Below, one piece after another: positions 10,201 through 19,188 of a stretch of 64,000 nt of DNA. The translations under genes were made by a program, and so were the position numbers. Position 1 is the first letter of the stretch. Every line of letters begins with the position of its first letter. The stretch is from Arthrobacter sp. Leaf137 (GTDB lineage Bacteria > Actinomycetota > Actinomycetes > Actinomycetales > Micrococcaceae): positions 81,630 to 145,629 of the forward strand of contig NZ_LMOI01000003.1 in the NCBI RefSeq assembly GCF_001423525.1, written 5' to 3'. Under the pieces are notes generated by a model that was not told the DNA's origin, made no database searches, and was given only the letters and a program-made list of their open reading frames with translations.

Positions 10201-10579
10201 GTCCGGGCTTGATGACGTTGTTGCGGTAGAAGAAGTCGTACCCGGCGGTCTTGTCATACCCGATGTGGATGCGGCCGCCGATCTCCGGGAGGAGCATCAG
10301 GCGGACATGCTCGTTTTCCAGGTGGATGGCCTGCCACAGCCGGGGTTCCTTGTCCGCCACGATGCTGTCGATGAACGGTACCGGGTACACCTTGCCGCTG
10401 GAGCCCTGGTACACCCGCCGGTCCAGGAACAGCGGGTACCGGTCGGGCTTACCCGGCGCGTAGGTGTCGATCAGCACCGGTTCGCTCCAGCAGGCCACAC
10501 CGCCCGCGTCCAGGATGTCCTGCTGATCCCGCGGGGCATCGGGCAGGGCAATCGTGCTCTTCGCGTCATTCGTCACCAC
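7259..10579 (-). CDS. DUF5107 domain protein with C-terminal TPR repeats
   Basis: A large protein of 1106 residues. The N-terminal 480 residues form a DUF5107-type domain that looks like a galactose-mutarotase-fold sugar-binding region (EIGGRIHIGYDKTAGYDFFYRNNVIKPG, then GVEFNWPQHHRP). From about 520 to 1080 it is Ala/Leu/Arg-rich helical repeat, fitting many tetratricopeptide repeats (LGLVLERTGHLEEARERFGKAAWD and similar). No signal peptide. It leads the operon with the cellulase-like gene and AraC, so a role in glycan recognition or processing is likely. Enzymatic activity is unproven. Confidence 0.85.
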   Translation of the reverse strand: MVTNDAKSTIALPDAPRDQQDILDAGGVACWSEPVLIDTYAPGKPDRYPLFLDRRVYQGSSGKVYPVPFIDSIVADKEPRLWQAIHLENEHVRLMLLPEIGGRIHIGYDKTAGYDFFYRNNVIKPGLVGLAGPWISGGVEFNWPQHHRPATFLPVDTAVERFGNGSVTVWHSDLDPLQRMRGTHGVRLTPGSSLIEVEARLHNRTDEPQTFLWWANVAARVHDKYQSFFPTDVTHVADHARRAVTAFPRADRPYYGVDYPALAASGAGDTDRPDADRLDFYANIPVPTSYMVTDTKDSFFGGYDHAAGAGFVHWADRSIAPGKKQWTWGTGPVGTAWDRHLTDDDGPYVELMAGVFTDNQPDFSYLAPGETRTFSQYWYPIRQMGPAQQANLDAAVALSLDDAGRTVTVGVSATARRDARIELRLGDVTLHTWAAVLSPAHPFTATLHLPVPAAGTDLTMRVVDGTTELISWTLRHPAENPEPWAATEPAQPQDMDSMDELFITGTHLAQNRHPTRSPLPYFEEMLRRDPLDSRASTALAAAEYRTGHYAQARDLLENALARLTRRNLNPPSGEASYRLGLVLERTGHLEEARERFGKAAWDRAWAHPAHLALARLALRSGDAAEALRRAALALATEATSPEAGHLSYLALERLGRRRESTALLADILGADPLDPVARALAGTLNVADPKTGLAVACWLARAGQWQRALDLTPGAEPADAHPAFGNPGPLRHYMRASWLEEMLDPEAAAAERARARRADTTYAFPYGLDDFDALHRALEADPKDRVAHGLLGCWLLDAGRTTDALAYLEKAMAHGSQDPVVWRNAALATVNTGGDPGTADRYFRRALELAPGDARLVFERAVLAEVRGLPAGERITAIEQHGPAVLDRDDLAILYANLLTDAGRAEDALALLASRSFQPFEGGEGLALAAYDRAAVRHARVLMAEGPTAAAALLRDGIEAPANLGEGRHPADSMAERFVALGDALDLAGDAAAAAEAWNRALLAGGPLAVDRRPAGSADYWRGIAFVRLGLPDGGEDVWRQLEARADELDSAPAAPDYFATSLPELLLFNTDTAASRAAAAAHLRQLAGQGRLLAAHAGTKEGAAL

Positions 10580-10647
10580 TACAGGCTATGAAGGGCGGCC
10601 ACGCTTTCCCATGGCTTAAAGAAGCGCGAATATGGACGATCGTGCAC

Positions 10648-11499
10648 TCAGTGGTGCAGGTTCATCCGCTGCAGGACGGTTGCGGAAATTTCCTCCACGG
10701 ACATCGAGGCGGAGTTCACGAACGGAATCGAATTCACCCGGTACATGTCCTCGGCGTTGCGCAGCTCGAAGGAGCACTGGTTCAGCGAGGCGTAGTTGCT
10801 GCCGGGGCGGCGCTCCTGGCGGATCTGGCTCAGCCGCACCGGCAGGGACGTCAGCCCAAAGCACTTCTTCGCGAACGGCAGCAGGGGTTTGGGCAGCGAC
10901 AGGCTTTCGAAGTCTTCCTCCACGAGCGGAAAATTGGCCGCGAGGATGCCGTGCTGCAGCGCCAGGTACATGGTGGTGGGCGTCTTGCCGCAGCGCGACG
11001 GGGCGATGAGGATCAGCTCGGCGCGTTCCAGCGCACGGAGCGACTGCCCGTCGTCGTGCTCTATGGCGTACTCGACGGCGGCCATGCGCGACTGGTAGCG
11101 CACGGCGTCGCCCACGCCGTGGGCCTGGCCGGGCTGGCCGCTGGCGGAGGCGTGCAGGGCCTGCTCCAGTTGGCCGAGATGCGTCCCGATCAGGTCGAAG
11201 AAATGCCCGTGGCTGCGGGCCAGGACGGCGCGGACGTCAAGGCTCACCGTGGTGGAAAAGACCAGGGGCCGGGGGCCGGCGGCGGCCATCTGGTCGATGA
11301 CTGCCACCACCTCCTGCGCCTGCTCCACCGTGGTGATGAACGGGACGGTGCGGCGTTCCAGGTGCTGGGCGGGAAACTGCGTGAGCAGGGTGTTGCCCAG
11401 CGTCTCGGCGGTGATGCCGGTGCTGTCCGAAAGGAAGAACACCGTGGGGGCGGACGTGCTGCCCGCCCCCACGACGTCCCGCCATGGGGCGTCAGGCAC
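10648..11499 (-). CDS. ppsR: PEP synthase regulatory protein (DUF299 kinase/pyrophosphorylase)
   Basis: A 283-residue protein of the DUF299 family, which switches PEP synthase or PPDK on and off by ADP-dependent phosphorylation and Pi-dependent dephosphorylation of a threonine next to the catalytic His. It has the N-terminal FFLSDSTGITAETLG motif and the P-loop-like APSRCGKTPTTMYLA motif. The usual second residue before SRCGKT is Gly-Val/Ile-Ser; here it is Ala-Pro-Ser. GTG 11499 follows directly on the TAA of ppsA, so the two are one operon. The partner's identity makes the function secure. Confidence 0.93.
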   Translation of the reverse strand: MPDAPWRDVVGAGSTSAPTVFFLSDSTGITAETLGNTLLTQFPAQHLERRTVPFITTVEQAQEVVAVIDQMAAAGPRPLVFSTTVSLDVRAVLARSHGHFFDLIGTHLGQLEQALHASASGQPGQAHGVGDAVRYQSRMAAVEYAIEHDDGQSLRALERAELILIAPSRCGKTPTTMYLALQHGILAANFPLVEEDFESLSLPKPLLPFAKKCFGLTSLPVRLSQIRQERRPGSNYASLNQCSFELRNAEDMYRVNSIPFVNSASMSVEEISATVLQRMNLHH

Positions 11500-13902
11500 T
11501 TAGACCGCTGTGTGGTTGCTGGTGCGGGCCAGGCGCAGCCAGGTTTCGGTCACGGCGTCCGGGTTCAGCGAAATGGAGCTGATGCCCTGGGCCAGCAGCC
11601 ACTCGGCGAAGTCCGGGTGGTCGCTGGGACCCTGGCCGCAGATGCCCACGTACCGGCCCTTGGCGCGGCAGGCGGAGATGGCCATCTCCAGGAGCTTGGT
11701 GACCGCCGGGTTCCGCTCATCGAAGCCTTCGGCCACCAGGGCCGAGTCACGGTCCAGGCCCAGGGTGAGCTGGGTCAGGTCGTTGGAGCCGATGGAGAAT
11801 CCGTCAAAGTACTCCAGAAACTCGTCGGCGAGCAGGGCGTTGGCCGGGAGCTCGCACATCATCACGATTTCCAGGCCATTCTCGCCCCGGGTCAGCCCGT
11901 TGGCGGCGAGCAGTTCGGTCACTCCACGGGCCTCGGCCAGGGTGCGCACGAACGGGACCATGATCTTGATGTTGGTCAGGCCCATCTCGTTGCGGACGAA
12001 CTTCAGGGCTTCGCATTCCAGCTCGAAGGCCTGCCGGAACGAGTCCGAAAGGTACCGGGACGCGCCGCGGTAGCCGATCATCGGGTTTTCCTCGGACGGC
12101 TCGAACGCGGGGCCGCCCAGCAGGTTGGCGTACTCGTTGGACTTGAAGTCCGAGAGCCGGATGATCACCGGTTCCGGAGCGAAGGCCGCGGCGATCGTGG
12201 AGATGCCTTCGGCCAGGCGCCGCACGTAGTAGTCCCGCGGGCCGTCGTAGGCTGCGGTTTTCTCGCGGATCTGCCGGACGGTGAAGTCCGAGAGCGACGC
12301 CGGGCGTTCGATCTCGCCGGCCACGGCCAGCAGGGCGTTGGGGTGGATGCCGATCTGCCGGTTGATGATGAACTCCAGGCGGGCCAGGCCAACACCGTGG
12401 TTGGGCAGCTTAGAGAAGCTGAAGGCCTGCTCCGGGGTGCCCACGTTCATCATGATCTTGACCGGGGCCTCCGGCATGGTGTCCAGGCTGGTTTCCTGCA
12501 AGGTGTAGTCCAGCAGCCCCTCGTAGACGAAGCCCGCCTCGCCTTCGGCGCAGGACACAGTGACCGGGGTTCCGTCCTTGAGGACCTGGGACGCCTTGCC
12601 GGTACCCACGACGGCGGGGATGCCCAGTTCGCGGGCGATGATGGCCGCGTGGCAGGTGCGTCCGCCGCGGTCGGTGACGATGGCGGCAGCCTTCTTCATG
12701 ATCGGTTCCCAGTCCGGGTCCGTCATGTTCGCCACCAGGACGTCGCCGGCCTGGAAGGAGGCCATCTGGTCGATGGAGGTCAGCACCCGCACCTGGCCGG
12801 CGCCGATGCGCTGGCCGATGGCGCGGCCTTCCGCCAGGACGGCGGATCGCTCGCTGAGGGTGTAGCGGGAGATGGTGCCGGAGGCCTTGCGGGACTCCAC
12901 GGTCTCGGGGCGGGCCTGCAGGATGTACAGTTCACCGTCCACGCCGTCCTTGCCCCATTCGATGTCCATGGGACGGCCGTAGTGCGCCTCGATGGCCAGG
13001 GCGTGGCGGGCCAGTTCCTGGACCTCGTCATCGGTCAGGCTGAAGCGGCGGCGCAGGTCCGTCGGCACGGGCACGAAGTCCACGGTCCGGCCCACTTCGT
13101 CGGAGTCGGTGTAGATCATCTGGACGGCTTTTTCGCCGAGGCCGCGCTTGAGGACGGCGGGCCGCCCGGCTGCCAGGGCAGGCTTGTGGACGTAGAACTC
13201 GTCCGGGTTCACGGCGCCCTGGACCACGGCTTCGCCGAGGCCGTAGGACGAGGTGATGAACACGGCGTCGTTGAAGCCCGATTCGGTGTCCATCGTGAAC
13301 ATCACGCCGGAAGCGCCGACGTCGGAACGGACCATCCGCTGGATGCCCGCCGAGAGCGCCACCTCGGAGTGGGTGAAGCCGTGGTGCACGCGGTAGGCGA
13401 TGGCGCGGTCGTTGTAGAGCGAGGCGAAGACGTCCTTGATGGCGAGCAGGACGTTGTCCACGCCGCGGATGTTCAGGAAGGTCTCCTGCTGCCCCGCGAA
13501 TGAGGCGTCGGGCAGGTCCTCGGCCGTGGCGCTGGAGCGGACCGCCCAGGACACGTCGGCGCCGTGGCTGCCGGTGAGGCGCTCATAGGCGGAGCGGATC
13601 TGCTCTTCGAAACCGTCCGGGTACGGGGTTTCGCGGATCAGGTCCCGGATCTGCTTCCCGGCCACCGTCAAAGCGGCCACGTCGCCGCTGTCCAGGTCTT
13701 CGAGGATGCTTTCAATCCGGGCATCGAGGCCCGTCCCGGCAAGGAATCTTCTGTAGGCGTCGGCTGTGGTGGCGAAACCGTCCGGTACTTTTACCCCTGC
13801 CGAGGCAAGGTTCCGGACCATTTCTCCGAGCGAGGCGTTCTTGCCGCCGACCTGGTCGAGGTCGGACAGGCCGAGGTCTGAAAACCAGAGAACGTCAGTC
13901 AT
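11500..13902 (-). CDS. ppsA: Phosphoenolpyruvate synthase (pyruvate, water dikinase)
   Basis: An 800-residue three-domain enzyme making PEP from pyruvate and ATP for gluconeogenesis. The N-terminal ATP-grasp domain begins [20 protein letters not shown]. The swivelling phosphohistidine domain contains [21 protein letters not shown] with the catalytic His. The C-terminal PEP/pyruvate barrel ends [23 protein letters not shown] 13902 is preferred over ATG 13926 because GGAGGG lies just upstream of it. The regulator ppsR follows without a gap. This fits growth on tartrate or other C4 acids encoded next door. Confidence 0.95.
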   Translation of the reverse strand: MTDVLWFSDLGLSDLDQVGGKNASLGEMVRNLASAGVKVPDGFATTADAYRRFLAGTGLDARIESILEDLDSGDVAALTVAGKQIRDLIRETPYPDGFEEQIRSAYERLTGSHGADVSWAVRSSATAEDLPDASFAGQQETFLNIRGVDNVLLAIKDVFASLYNDRAIAYRVHHGFTHSEVALSAGIQRMVRSDVGASGVMFTMDTESGFNDAVFITSSYGLGEAVVQGAVNPDEFYVHKPALAAGRPAVLKRGLGEKAVQMIYTDSDEVGRTVDFVPVPTDLRRRFSLTDDEVQELARHALAIEAHYGRPMDIEWGKDGVDGELYILQARPETVESRKASGTISRYTLSERSAVLAEGRAIGQRIGAGQVRVLTSIDQMASFQAGDVLVANMTDPDWEPIMKKAAAIVTDRGGRTCHAAIIARELGIPAVVGTGKASQVLKDGTPVTVSCAEGEAGFVYEGLLDYTLQETSLDTMPEAPVKIMMNVGTPEQAFSFSKLPNHGVGLARLEFIINRQIGIHPNALLAVAGEIERPASLSDFTVRQIREKTAAYDGPRDYYVRRLAEGISTIAAAFAPEPVIIRLSDFKSNEYANLLGGPAFEPSEENPMIGYRGASRYLSDSFRQAFELECEALKFVRNEMGLTNIKIMVPFVRTLAEARGVTELLAANGLTRGENGLEIVMMCELPANALLADEFLEYFDGFSIGSNDLTQLTLGLDRDSALVAEGFDERNPAVTKLLEMAISACRAKGRYVGICGQGPSDHPDFAEWLLAQGISSISLNPDAVTETWLRLARTSNHTAV

Positions 13903-14168
13903 AGGTGGTGTCCCTCCATTGGGCACGCGCTGACAAGCGCTGAGAAAAAGATGTGATGCAAGGTTTGTCAGGAGTGCGCCAAAGAAGCAAACGGATGTGA
14001 CCCATGCAACACCGGCGGAACGTAATGAAGGGTCACCCAGGAGGCCGCTGCGGTACGTGCATACGGTTCCTGATACATTTCCGGATCCATTTTGACGGTT
14101 GGGGGTTCCGTCGATGACAAAGATTCTGTCAACGATCGTTCGCTTTCCCGTTGGGTGCTGCCGGGGCG

Positions 14169-15239
14169 TTACAGGGCCGCGGCCACGGCTTTGCCCAGTT
14201 GCGTTGTGGTTGCCTTTCCGCCCATGTCGGGCGTGAGGGATTCGGGCCCTCGAGCGAGAACGGTTTCCATGGCGTTGGTGATGGCGGCCGCGGCTTCAGG
14301 TTCTCCGAGGTGGTCCAGCATCATCGCAGCGCACCAGATCTGGCCGACCGGGTTGGCGATGCCTTTCCCCGCGATGTCCGGGGCGGAGCCGTGCACCGGT
14401 TCGAAGAGACTGGGAAACTTGCGTTCAGGGTTGATGTTGCCGCTCGGTGCGATGCCGATGGTGCCGGTGCATGCGGGACCGAGGTCGGAAAGAATGTCCC
14501 CGAAGAGGTTGCTGGCGACGACGACGTCGAACCAGTCGGGATGCATGACGAAGTTAGCCGCGAGGATATCGATGTGGTACTTGTCCACATCGACCCCGGG
14601 ATAGGCAGCCGACATGGCCTGCACGCGGTCGTCCCAGTAGGGCATGGTGATGGAGATGCCGTTGCTCTTGGTCGCGGAGGTGAGGTGCTTCTTGGGGCGG
14701 CTCTGGGCCAGGTCGAATGCGTATTTGAGGATGCGGTCCACTCCGGTGCGGGTCATGACGGTTTCCTGGACCACGGTTTCGCGGTCGGTGCCTTCGAAGA
14801 TCTTTCCCCCGATGCTGGAGTATTCGCCCTCAGTGTTTTCGCGCACCACGTAGAAGTCGACGTCCCCGGGAACCCTGCCGGCCAGGGGGCTGGGCACTCC
14901 GGGCAGGAGCTTTACGGGTCGGAGGCTGACGTACTGGTCGAAGTGGCGGCGGAACTGCAACAGGCTTCCCCAGAGTGATACGTGGTCGGGGACCACCTCG
15001 GGCCACCCCACGGCGCCGAAGAAGATGGCATCGAACCGGTTCAACTGGTCAAACCATCCCTCAGGGAGCATTCTTCCGTGCCGGGTGTAGTAGTCGGCCG
15101 AGGCGTAGTCGAAGTGCTCGTACTCCAAGGTGACGTCGAAGGCCGCGGCTGCAGCGTCCAGGACCCGCAAACCTTCAGGCACGACTTCGGTACCGATTCC
15201 GTCTCCGGGAATGACTGCGATGCGGTGGGTATTCGGCAT
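14169..15239 (-). CDS. Tartrate/D-malate dehydrogenase (decarboxylating)
   Basis: A 356-residue member of the isocitrate/isopropylmalate dehydrogenase family. [41 protein letters not shown] and [21 protein letters not shown] are typical. The segment [16 protein letters not shown] is what I associate with tartrate and D-malate dehydrogenases (TtuC/DmlA) rather than LeuB. The reaction is NAD-dependent oxidative decarboxylation of tartrate or D-malate. ATG 15239 has AAGGA upstream; an ATG at 15260 is less likely. It is the last gene of the tartrate operon. Confidence 0.85.
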   Translation of the reverse strand: MPNTHRIAVIPGDGIGTEVVPEGLRVLDAAAAAFDVTLEYEHFDYASADYYTRHGRMLPEGWFDQLNRFDAIFFGAVGWPEVVPDHVSLWGSLLQFRRHFDQYVSLRPVKLLPGVPSPLAGRVPGDVDFYVVRENTEGEYSSIGGKIFEGTDRETVVQETVMTRTGVDRILKYAFDLAQSRPKKHLTSATKSNGISITMPYWDDRVQAMSAAYPGVDVDKYHIDILAANFVMHPDWFDVVVASNLFGDILSDLGPACTGTIGIAPSGNINPERKFPSLFEPVHGSAPDIAGKGIANPVGQIWCAAMMLDHLGEPEAAAAITNAMETVLARGPESLTPDMGGKATTTQLGKAVAAAL

Positions 15240-15277
15240 CAGTGGGCCGTCCTTCGTCATTTGGTGGTAATTCGTGG

Positions 15278-16225
15278 TCAGCCGTTCACAGGGTGTGCAG
15301 GTGAACGGTTCTCAAGGACATCGATGACCGCTTGTGCAGCGGCCAGCCCGGCCCGTGCCCGCGCCTGTACTGTCTGTCCAGCGAGGTGCGATGTGATGAG
15401 CAAATTGTTCAGCCCACGCAGCGGGCTGCGACCGGGTAGGGGTTCACTATCGAGCACGTCCAGGGCCGCGGCGGCGATGGTGCCGTCAGTCAGTGCCGTG
15501 GCCAGCGCGGCTTCGTCGACGAGGGAACCGCGGGCGGTGTTGATGAGTACGGCGCTGGGCTTCATCGACTGCAGCCTCGACGCGTTGATTAGACCGCGGG
15601 AGGCCTCACCTCCCCTGCCGTGCAGGGAAAGGTAATCTGACTCGCGGATGACGGCGTCGAGGTCCGTGAACCGGATCGCCGCGTTTGGGGGCCCGGGGTG
15701 GGCAGTGCTGACCAGGACATTCATGCCCAGCGCGGCGCCCAGGCTTGCGGTGGCACGCCCGCTGGGTCCGTAGCCGATGATGCCGAGGGTGGAACCGCGA
15801 AGTTCGCTGCCAGCTGTCCGGGGCCAGGAGCCCTGGCTGACGGCGGCCGTGACCTCGCCGAGGCGGCGGGCAGTCATCAGGATGAGCCCGACAGTCAGTT
15901 CGGCAACCGAGTGGTGGTTTGTGCCCGGGGCGTTGCAGACCACGATCCCTCTGGCGGTGGCCGCTGCGACGTCGACGGAATCGTAGCCAACGCCGCTGCG
16001 CGCGATGACCCGCAAGGAAGATGTGCCGGTGAGCATGTCGGCGGTAACGGGTTCGCTGGCCAGAATCGCACCGGAGATGCCGTCGAACAGGGAATATCGT
16101 TCCCCGGCGGGCCGCGGACCCGATGATGGCGAATACACGGGGTCCAGTCCGTGGCGGCGCAGGAGCTGGTCCACGGCATCCCCGGGGCGAAGGTAGTCGG
16201 TGGTGATGAGGATGCGTCGGGCCAT
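15278..16225 (-). CDS. D-isomer-specific 2-hydroxyacid dehydrogenase
   Basis: A 315-residue NAD-dependent dehydrogenase like phosphoglycerate or hydroxypyruvate reductases. The cofactor motif is LGIIGYGPSGRATASLGAALGM. The catalytic set is visible as Arg in NTARGSLVDEAAL, a Glu in DVLDSEPLPG and His in LITSHLAGQT. The usual G-x-G-x-x-G is present as GYGPSG. It lies between dctA and the tartrate dehydrogenase, so it probably reduces or oxidises an intermediate such as hydroxypyruvate or oxaloglycolate from tartrate. The exact substrate is inferred from context. Confidence 0.85.
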   Translation of the reverse strand: MARRILITTDYLRPGDAVDQLLRRHGLDPVYSPSSGPRPAGERYSLFDGISGAILASEPVTADMLTGTSSLRVIARSGVGYDSVDVAAATARGIVVCNAPGTNHHSVAELTVGLILMTARRLGEVTAAVSQGSWPRTAGSELRGSTLGIIGYGPSGRATASLGAALGMNVLVSTAHPGPPNAAIRFTDLDAVIRESDYLSLHGRGGEASRGLINASRLQSMKPSAVLINTARGSLVDEAALATALTDGTIAAAALDVLDSEPLPGRSPLRGLNNLLITSHLAGQTVQARARAGLAAAQAVIDVLENRSPAHPVNG

Positions 16226-16277
16226 GGTGTGTTCTTCCTCGGTTGTGGCGGGTGTGGGGCGGTGTGGAGCCTGAACG

Positions 16278-16314
16278 GGTCAGGGCCGCCATGCGGTAGG
16301 CGGCGGCCCTGACC
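16278..16314 (-). terminator. Strong hairpin between dctA and the hydroxyacid dehydrogenase
   Basis: A perfect 13-bp stem (16278-16290 with 16302-16314) and 11-base loop begins four bases past the dctA stop. There is no T-run on the minus strand, so it may act as an mRNA-stabilising or partial-termination element within the operon rather than a full terminator. Confidence 0.6.
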
Positions 16315-16318
16315 ACGC

Positions 16319-17692
16319 TTAGCGGGCGTCGACAGTCTCGGCTTCCACCGGTTCTGGCGCTTGCGCCGGGATGTCGCTCGCCTTCCGGCCGGAGGCGTGC
16401 AGGGCCTTTCTCGCCTGCTCGGGATCGAAGTCCTTCTCCCATTTGCCGATGACGACGGCGGCCATGGCGTTTCCGAGGACGTTGATGAAGACGCGGCCTT
16501 CGTTCAGGAGCCGATCGATACCGACGATGAGGGCCAGGGCTGCGAGCGGAATTCCGCCGACAGAGCTCAAGGTGCTGGCGAGGACGATGAACGCACCGCC
16601 GGCAATTCCCGCGGTGCCCTTGCTGGTCAGCATCATGACGCCGACCATGACCAGCTGCTGTTCCCAGGAAAGGTCCATGCCGACAGCCTGGGCCAGGAAC
16701 ACTGATGCCATGGTGAGATACACGGCGGATCCATCGAGATTGAAGGAGAACCCGGCGGGGATGACGATGCCGACCGTTGACTTGCCGACGCCCATGTTTT
16801 CGAGCTTCTTGATGAGCTGCGGCAGGACCGCCTCGCTGGAGCAGGTACTCAGGGCGATCAGGAGCTCGGCTTTGAAGTAACGCATCACGGTAAAGATGTT
16901 CAGTCCGCAGGCGCGGGCAATCGCGCCGAGGACCACAAGGACGTAGACGATGCAGGTTCCGGTGAAGAGCAGGACAAGGAGACCGAGTTGCTGCAGGCTC
17001 TGGGTGCCGTAGTTCGCCACGACGGCTGCCAGGGCGCCGAAGGTGCCAATGGGAGCAAGGCGCATGACCCAGCCGACAATCTTGAAGATGACGGTGGACA
17101 GGGCCTGGATACCCTTCGTGATGAATGCTCCTGATTCGCCGGAGACGTTGAGCGCTGCGCCAAAGACAATCGAAACCATGAGCGCGGCAATGATGGTGTG
17201 GCCGGTCAGTGCACCGAAGAGCGACTCGGGAATGATGCTGCTGACGAACGCCGTTCCGTCGAAACCCTTGTTCGCGGCGGCCGGTACTTTGCTCGCATCA
17301 AGCTTGGACGGATCGATGTTCATGCCTGCGCCGGGCTGGAAAACGTTCGCCACCACCAGGCCAATCAGCATGGAAGCCAGCGACAGGACGATGAAGTACC
17401 CCAGCGCCTTGACGCCGATGCGGCCGGCTTTACGCAGGCTGTCCATGGAGGCGATGCCGAGGGAAACGACGCAGAACACCACGGGGATGACAATCATCTT
17501 CACCAAGGCGATGAACCAGTCGCTGAGTGGTGTGAGCTGCTTGGCCACCGAGGGCAGAAGGAACCCGACGGCGATGCCCAGGACGGCACCCAGGACGACC
17601 TGGAACCAGAGTTCGCCGAGCAGTCGGCCGAACCGGGAACGCTGCTTGGGCGGGGAGGAATGCTGTGGGTTCTTGATGGTGTGGGAGGACAT
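16319..17692 (-). CDS. dctA: C4-dicarboxylate:cation symporter DctA
   Basis: A 457-residue DAACS-family transporter with eight predicted membrane segments. Conserved blocks are FIALVKMIVIPVVFCVVSLGIASM, the serine-rich ALSTCSSEAVLPQLIKKLENMG hairpin, GYSFNLDGS-type substrate loop seen as AGFSFNLDGSAVYLTMASVFLAQA, and LTSKGTAGIAGGAFIVLASTL. It would import tartrate, malate, succinate or similar acids. AAAGGAG precedes its ATG. It lies in the tartrate operon directly after the dehydratase, which makes tartrate a likely substrate. Confidence 0.93.
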   Translation of the reverse strand: MSSHTIKNPQHSSPPKQRSRFGRLLGELWFQVVLGAVLGIAVGFLLPSVAKQLTPLSDWFIALVKMIVIPVVFCVVSLGIASMDSLRKAGRIGVKALGYFIVLSLASMLIGLVVANVFQPGAGMNIDPSKLDASKVPAAANKGFDGTAFVSSIIPESLFGALTGHTIIAALMVSIVFGAALNVSGESGAFITKGIQALSTVIFKIVGWVMRLAPIGTFGALAAVVANYGTQSLQQLGLLVLLFTGTCIVYVLVVLGAIARACGLNIFTVMRYFKAELLIALSTCSSEAVLPQLIKKLENMGVGKSTVGIVIPAGFSFNLDGSAVYLTMASVFLAQAVGMDLSWEQQLVMVGVMMLTSKGTAGIAGGAFIVLASTLSSVGGIPLAALALIVGIDRLLNEGRVFINVLGNAMAAVVIGKWEKDFDPEQARKALHASGRKASDIPAQAPEPVEAETVDAR

Positions 17693-17743
17693 CCGGGGTG
17701 CTCCTTTGCACGCTTCAGGCTTTAGGGGTGGGAGGGACGGCGC

Positions 17744-17772
17744 GGTCCCGGGCAGTTCTATTGCCCGGGACC
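17744..17772 (-). terminator. Hairpin between tarD and dctA
   Basis: A perfect 11-bp stem (17744-17754 with 17762-17772) around a 7-base loop lies in the 95-bp gap after the dehydratase stop. No T-run follows on the minus strand. It pairs with the similar hairpin after dctA and may set the relative expression of the operon's genes. Confidence 0.55.
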
Positions 17773-17787
17773 GGCACGATCAGGCGT

Positions 17788-18954
17788 TTACTCGTGCAGT
17801 CCGCGCAGCACCTTGTAGAACTCGGCCTTGCCTTCCAGGCCGATACCCGGAAGGTCACCGGGGGCGACGCGGCTGTTGACGATGACAGCATCATCAGTGA
17901 AGCCGCCGGTGGGCTGGAACTCGCCCGGGTAGGACTCGTTGCCGCCGAGTTTGAGGGCGGCGGCGATGTGCAAGGAGAACTGGTGTCCGCCGTGCGGAAT
18001 GCAGCGGCGCGAGGACCAGCCGTGCTGGGCGAGCATGTCCTGGATCCGGCGGTATTCGGTCAGGCCGTAGCTCAGGGCAGGGTCGACCTGGATAAAGTCG
18101 CGGTCCGGGCGCATACCTCCATAGCGGATCAGGTTCCGCGCGTCCTGGAGGGAGAACAGATTCTCTCCCGTGGCGATCGGGTTCCTGTAGTGCTCGGAGA
18201 GGGTGGCGTTCAGGGCGTAGTCCAGCGGATCGCCAACTTCCTCGTACCAGAACAGCCCGTACTGGTCGATGGCCTTGCCGTATTCAAGTGCTGTTTCCAG
18301 GTCGAACTTGCCGTTGACGTCGACCATGAGGCGGGAGCCGTCCCCCTCGAGGACCTCGAGGACAGCTTCGATTCGACGGAGGTCTTCGGCGAGGTCGGCA
18401 CCGCCGATCTTCATCTTGACCACGTCATAGCCCTTGGCCAGGAAGCCGCGCATCTCGTTCTGCAGGTCTTCGAGGCTCTTGCCCGGTGCGTAGTAACCGC
18501 CGGCGGCGTAGACGAAGACGTCCTTGTCCGGGTTGCCATCGCCGTAGTGGTCTGAGATCCAGCGGTAGAGGGGTACACCGGCAATTTTGGCGGCGAGGTC
18601 GTGCAGTGCCATGTCGGCCACGCCGACGGCGACCGAGCGTTCACCGTGGCCGCCGGGCTTTTCGTTGGACATCATGATGTCCCACGCCTTCTCAGGCGAG
18701 AGGCCGCCGTCATCATCGAGAAGGTCCTCGGACGGGGCGTCGAGCAATCGGGGGAGAATGCGCTCTTCCAGGATGCCGGTGGCGTTGTAGCGGCCGTTGG
18801 AGTTGAACCCGTAGCCCACCAGCGGCTTGCCGTCGACAAAGACGTCGCTGACCAGGGCAACGATGGTGCAGTCCATCTTGGTGAAGTCAATGAAGGCGTT
18901 CCGGATGGAGGAGCTGATGGGGATGGTGCCGACGTGGGCAGAAACGATTTTCAT
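17788..18954 (-). CDS. tarD: D(-)-tartrate dehydratase, enolase superfamily
   Basis: A 388-residue enolase-superfamily protein matching the known D-tartrate dehydratase length (389). It converts tartrate to oxaloacetate by metal-assisted dehydration. The catalytic KxK appears as Lys180-Met-Lys182, metal ligands as Asp212, Glu238/239 and Glu264, and the partner base as His321 or His324 in CIPHGGHQFS. The N-terminal capping domain has SNGRYNATGILEERILPRLL. It is the first gene of the operon and is read away from the GntR regulator, behind the three CTTATAAG sites. Confidence 0.87.
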   Translation of the reverse strand: MKIVSAHVGTIPISSSIRNAFIDFTKMDCTIVALVSDVFVDGKPLVGYGFNSNGRYNATGILEERILPRLLDAPSEDLLDDDGGLSPEKAWDIMMSNEKPGGHGERSVAVGVADMALHDLAAKIAGVPLYRWISDHYGDGNPDKDVFVYAAGGYYAPGKSLEDLQNEMRGFLAKGYDVVKMKIGGADLAEDLRRIEAVLEVLEGDGSRLMVDVNGKFDLETALEYGKAIDQYGLFWYEEVGDPLDYALNATLSEHYRNPIATGENLFSLQDARNLIRYGGMRPDRDFIQVDPALSYGLTEYRRIQDMLAQHGWSSRRCIPHGGHQFSLHIAAALKLGGNESYPGEFQPTGGFTDDAVIVNSRVAPGDLPGIGLEGKAEFYKVLRGLHE

Positions 18955-18984
18955 CTTTGAATCTCTCTTGTTCGGATCTTATTT

Positions 18985-18992
18985 CTTATAAG
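18985..18992. promoter_or_regulatory. GntR operator copy 1 (CTTATAAG)
   Basis: Palindrome in context TTTCTTATAAGTCAA, 30 bp before the tarD start. It is the first of three copies spaced 66 and 65 bp apart. Binding by the adjacent GntR protein is inferred. Confidence 0.65.
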
Positions 18993-19050
18993 TCAAGGCC
19001 CCGGCGACAACCGCACGCCGTGAAGGTGAACGTGGTGGCAGGAAAAATAT

Positions 19051-19058
19051 CTTATAAG
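19051..19058. promoter_or_regulatory. GntR operator copy 2 (CTTATAAG)
   Basis: Palindrome in context ATATCTTATAAGACTTG, midway in the divergent region between tarD and the GntR gene. With copies 1 and 3 it forms an evenly phased array. Confidence 0.65.
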
Positions 19059-19115
19059 ACTTGGGATTGAGGTTAGCTCCTGTCCAAGGCCACGCGCAAG
19101 GCTTGCGGGAAATTT

Positions 19116-19123
19116 CTTATAAG
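19116..19123. promoter_or_regulatory. GntR operator copy 3 (CTTATAAG)
   Basis: Palindrome in context AATTTCTTATAAGATGTC, 65 bp before the GntR start codon, so it is placed for autoregulation of that gene. Confidence 0.65.
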
Positions 19124-19188
19124 ATGTCTCTCAGCGGCTATGCTGTTGGTAGCCGGAGCTTCGCTCCTGCGGAATTTGGAGCGGTCAG

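Noticed and set aside
10588..13503. 971-codon plus-strand open frame opposite ppsA and ppsR
   Set aside because: Composition artefact of high-GC coding DNA: no ribosome site, His/Gly/Arg/Asp-rich low-complexity translation, and the opposite strand encodes clear enzymes.
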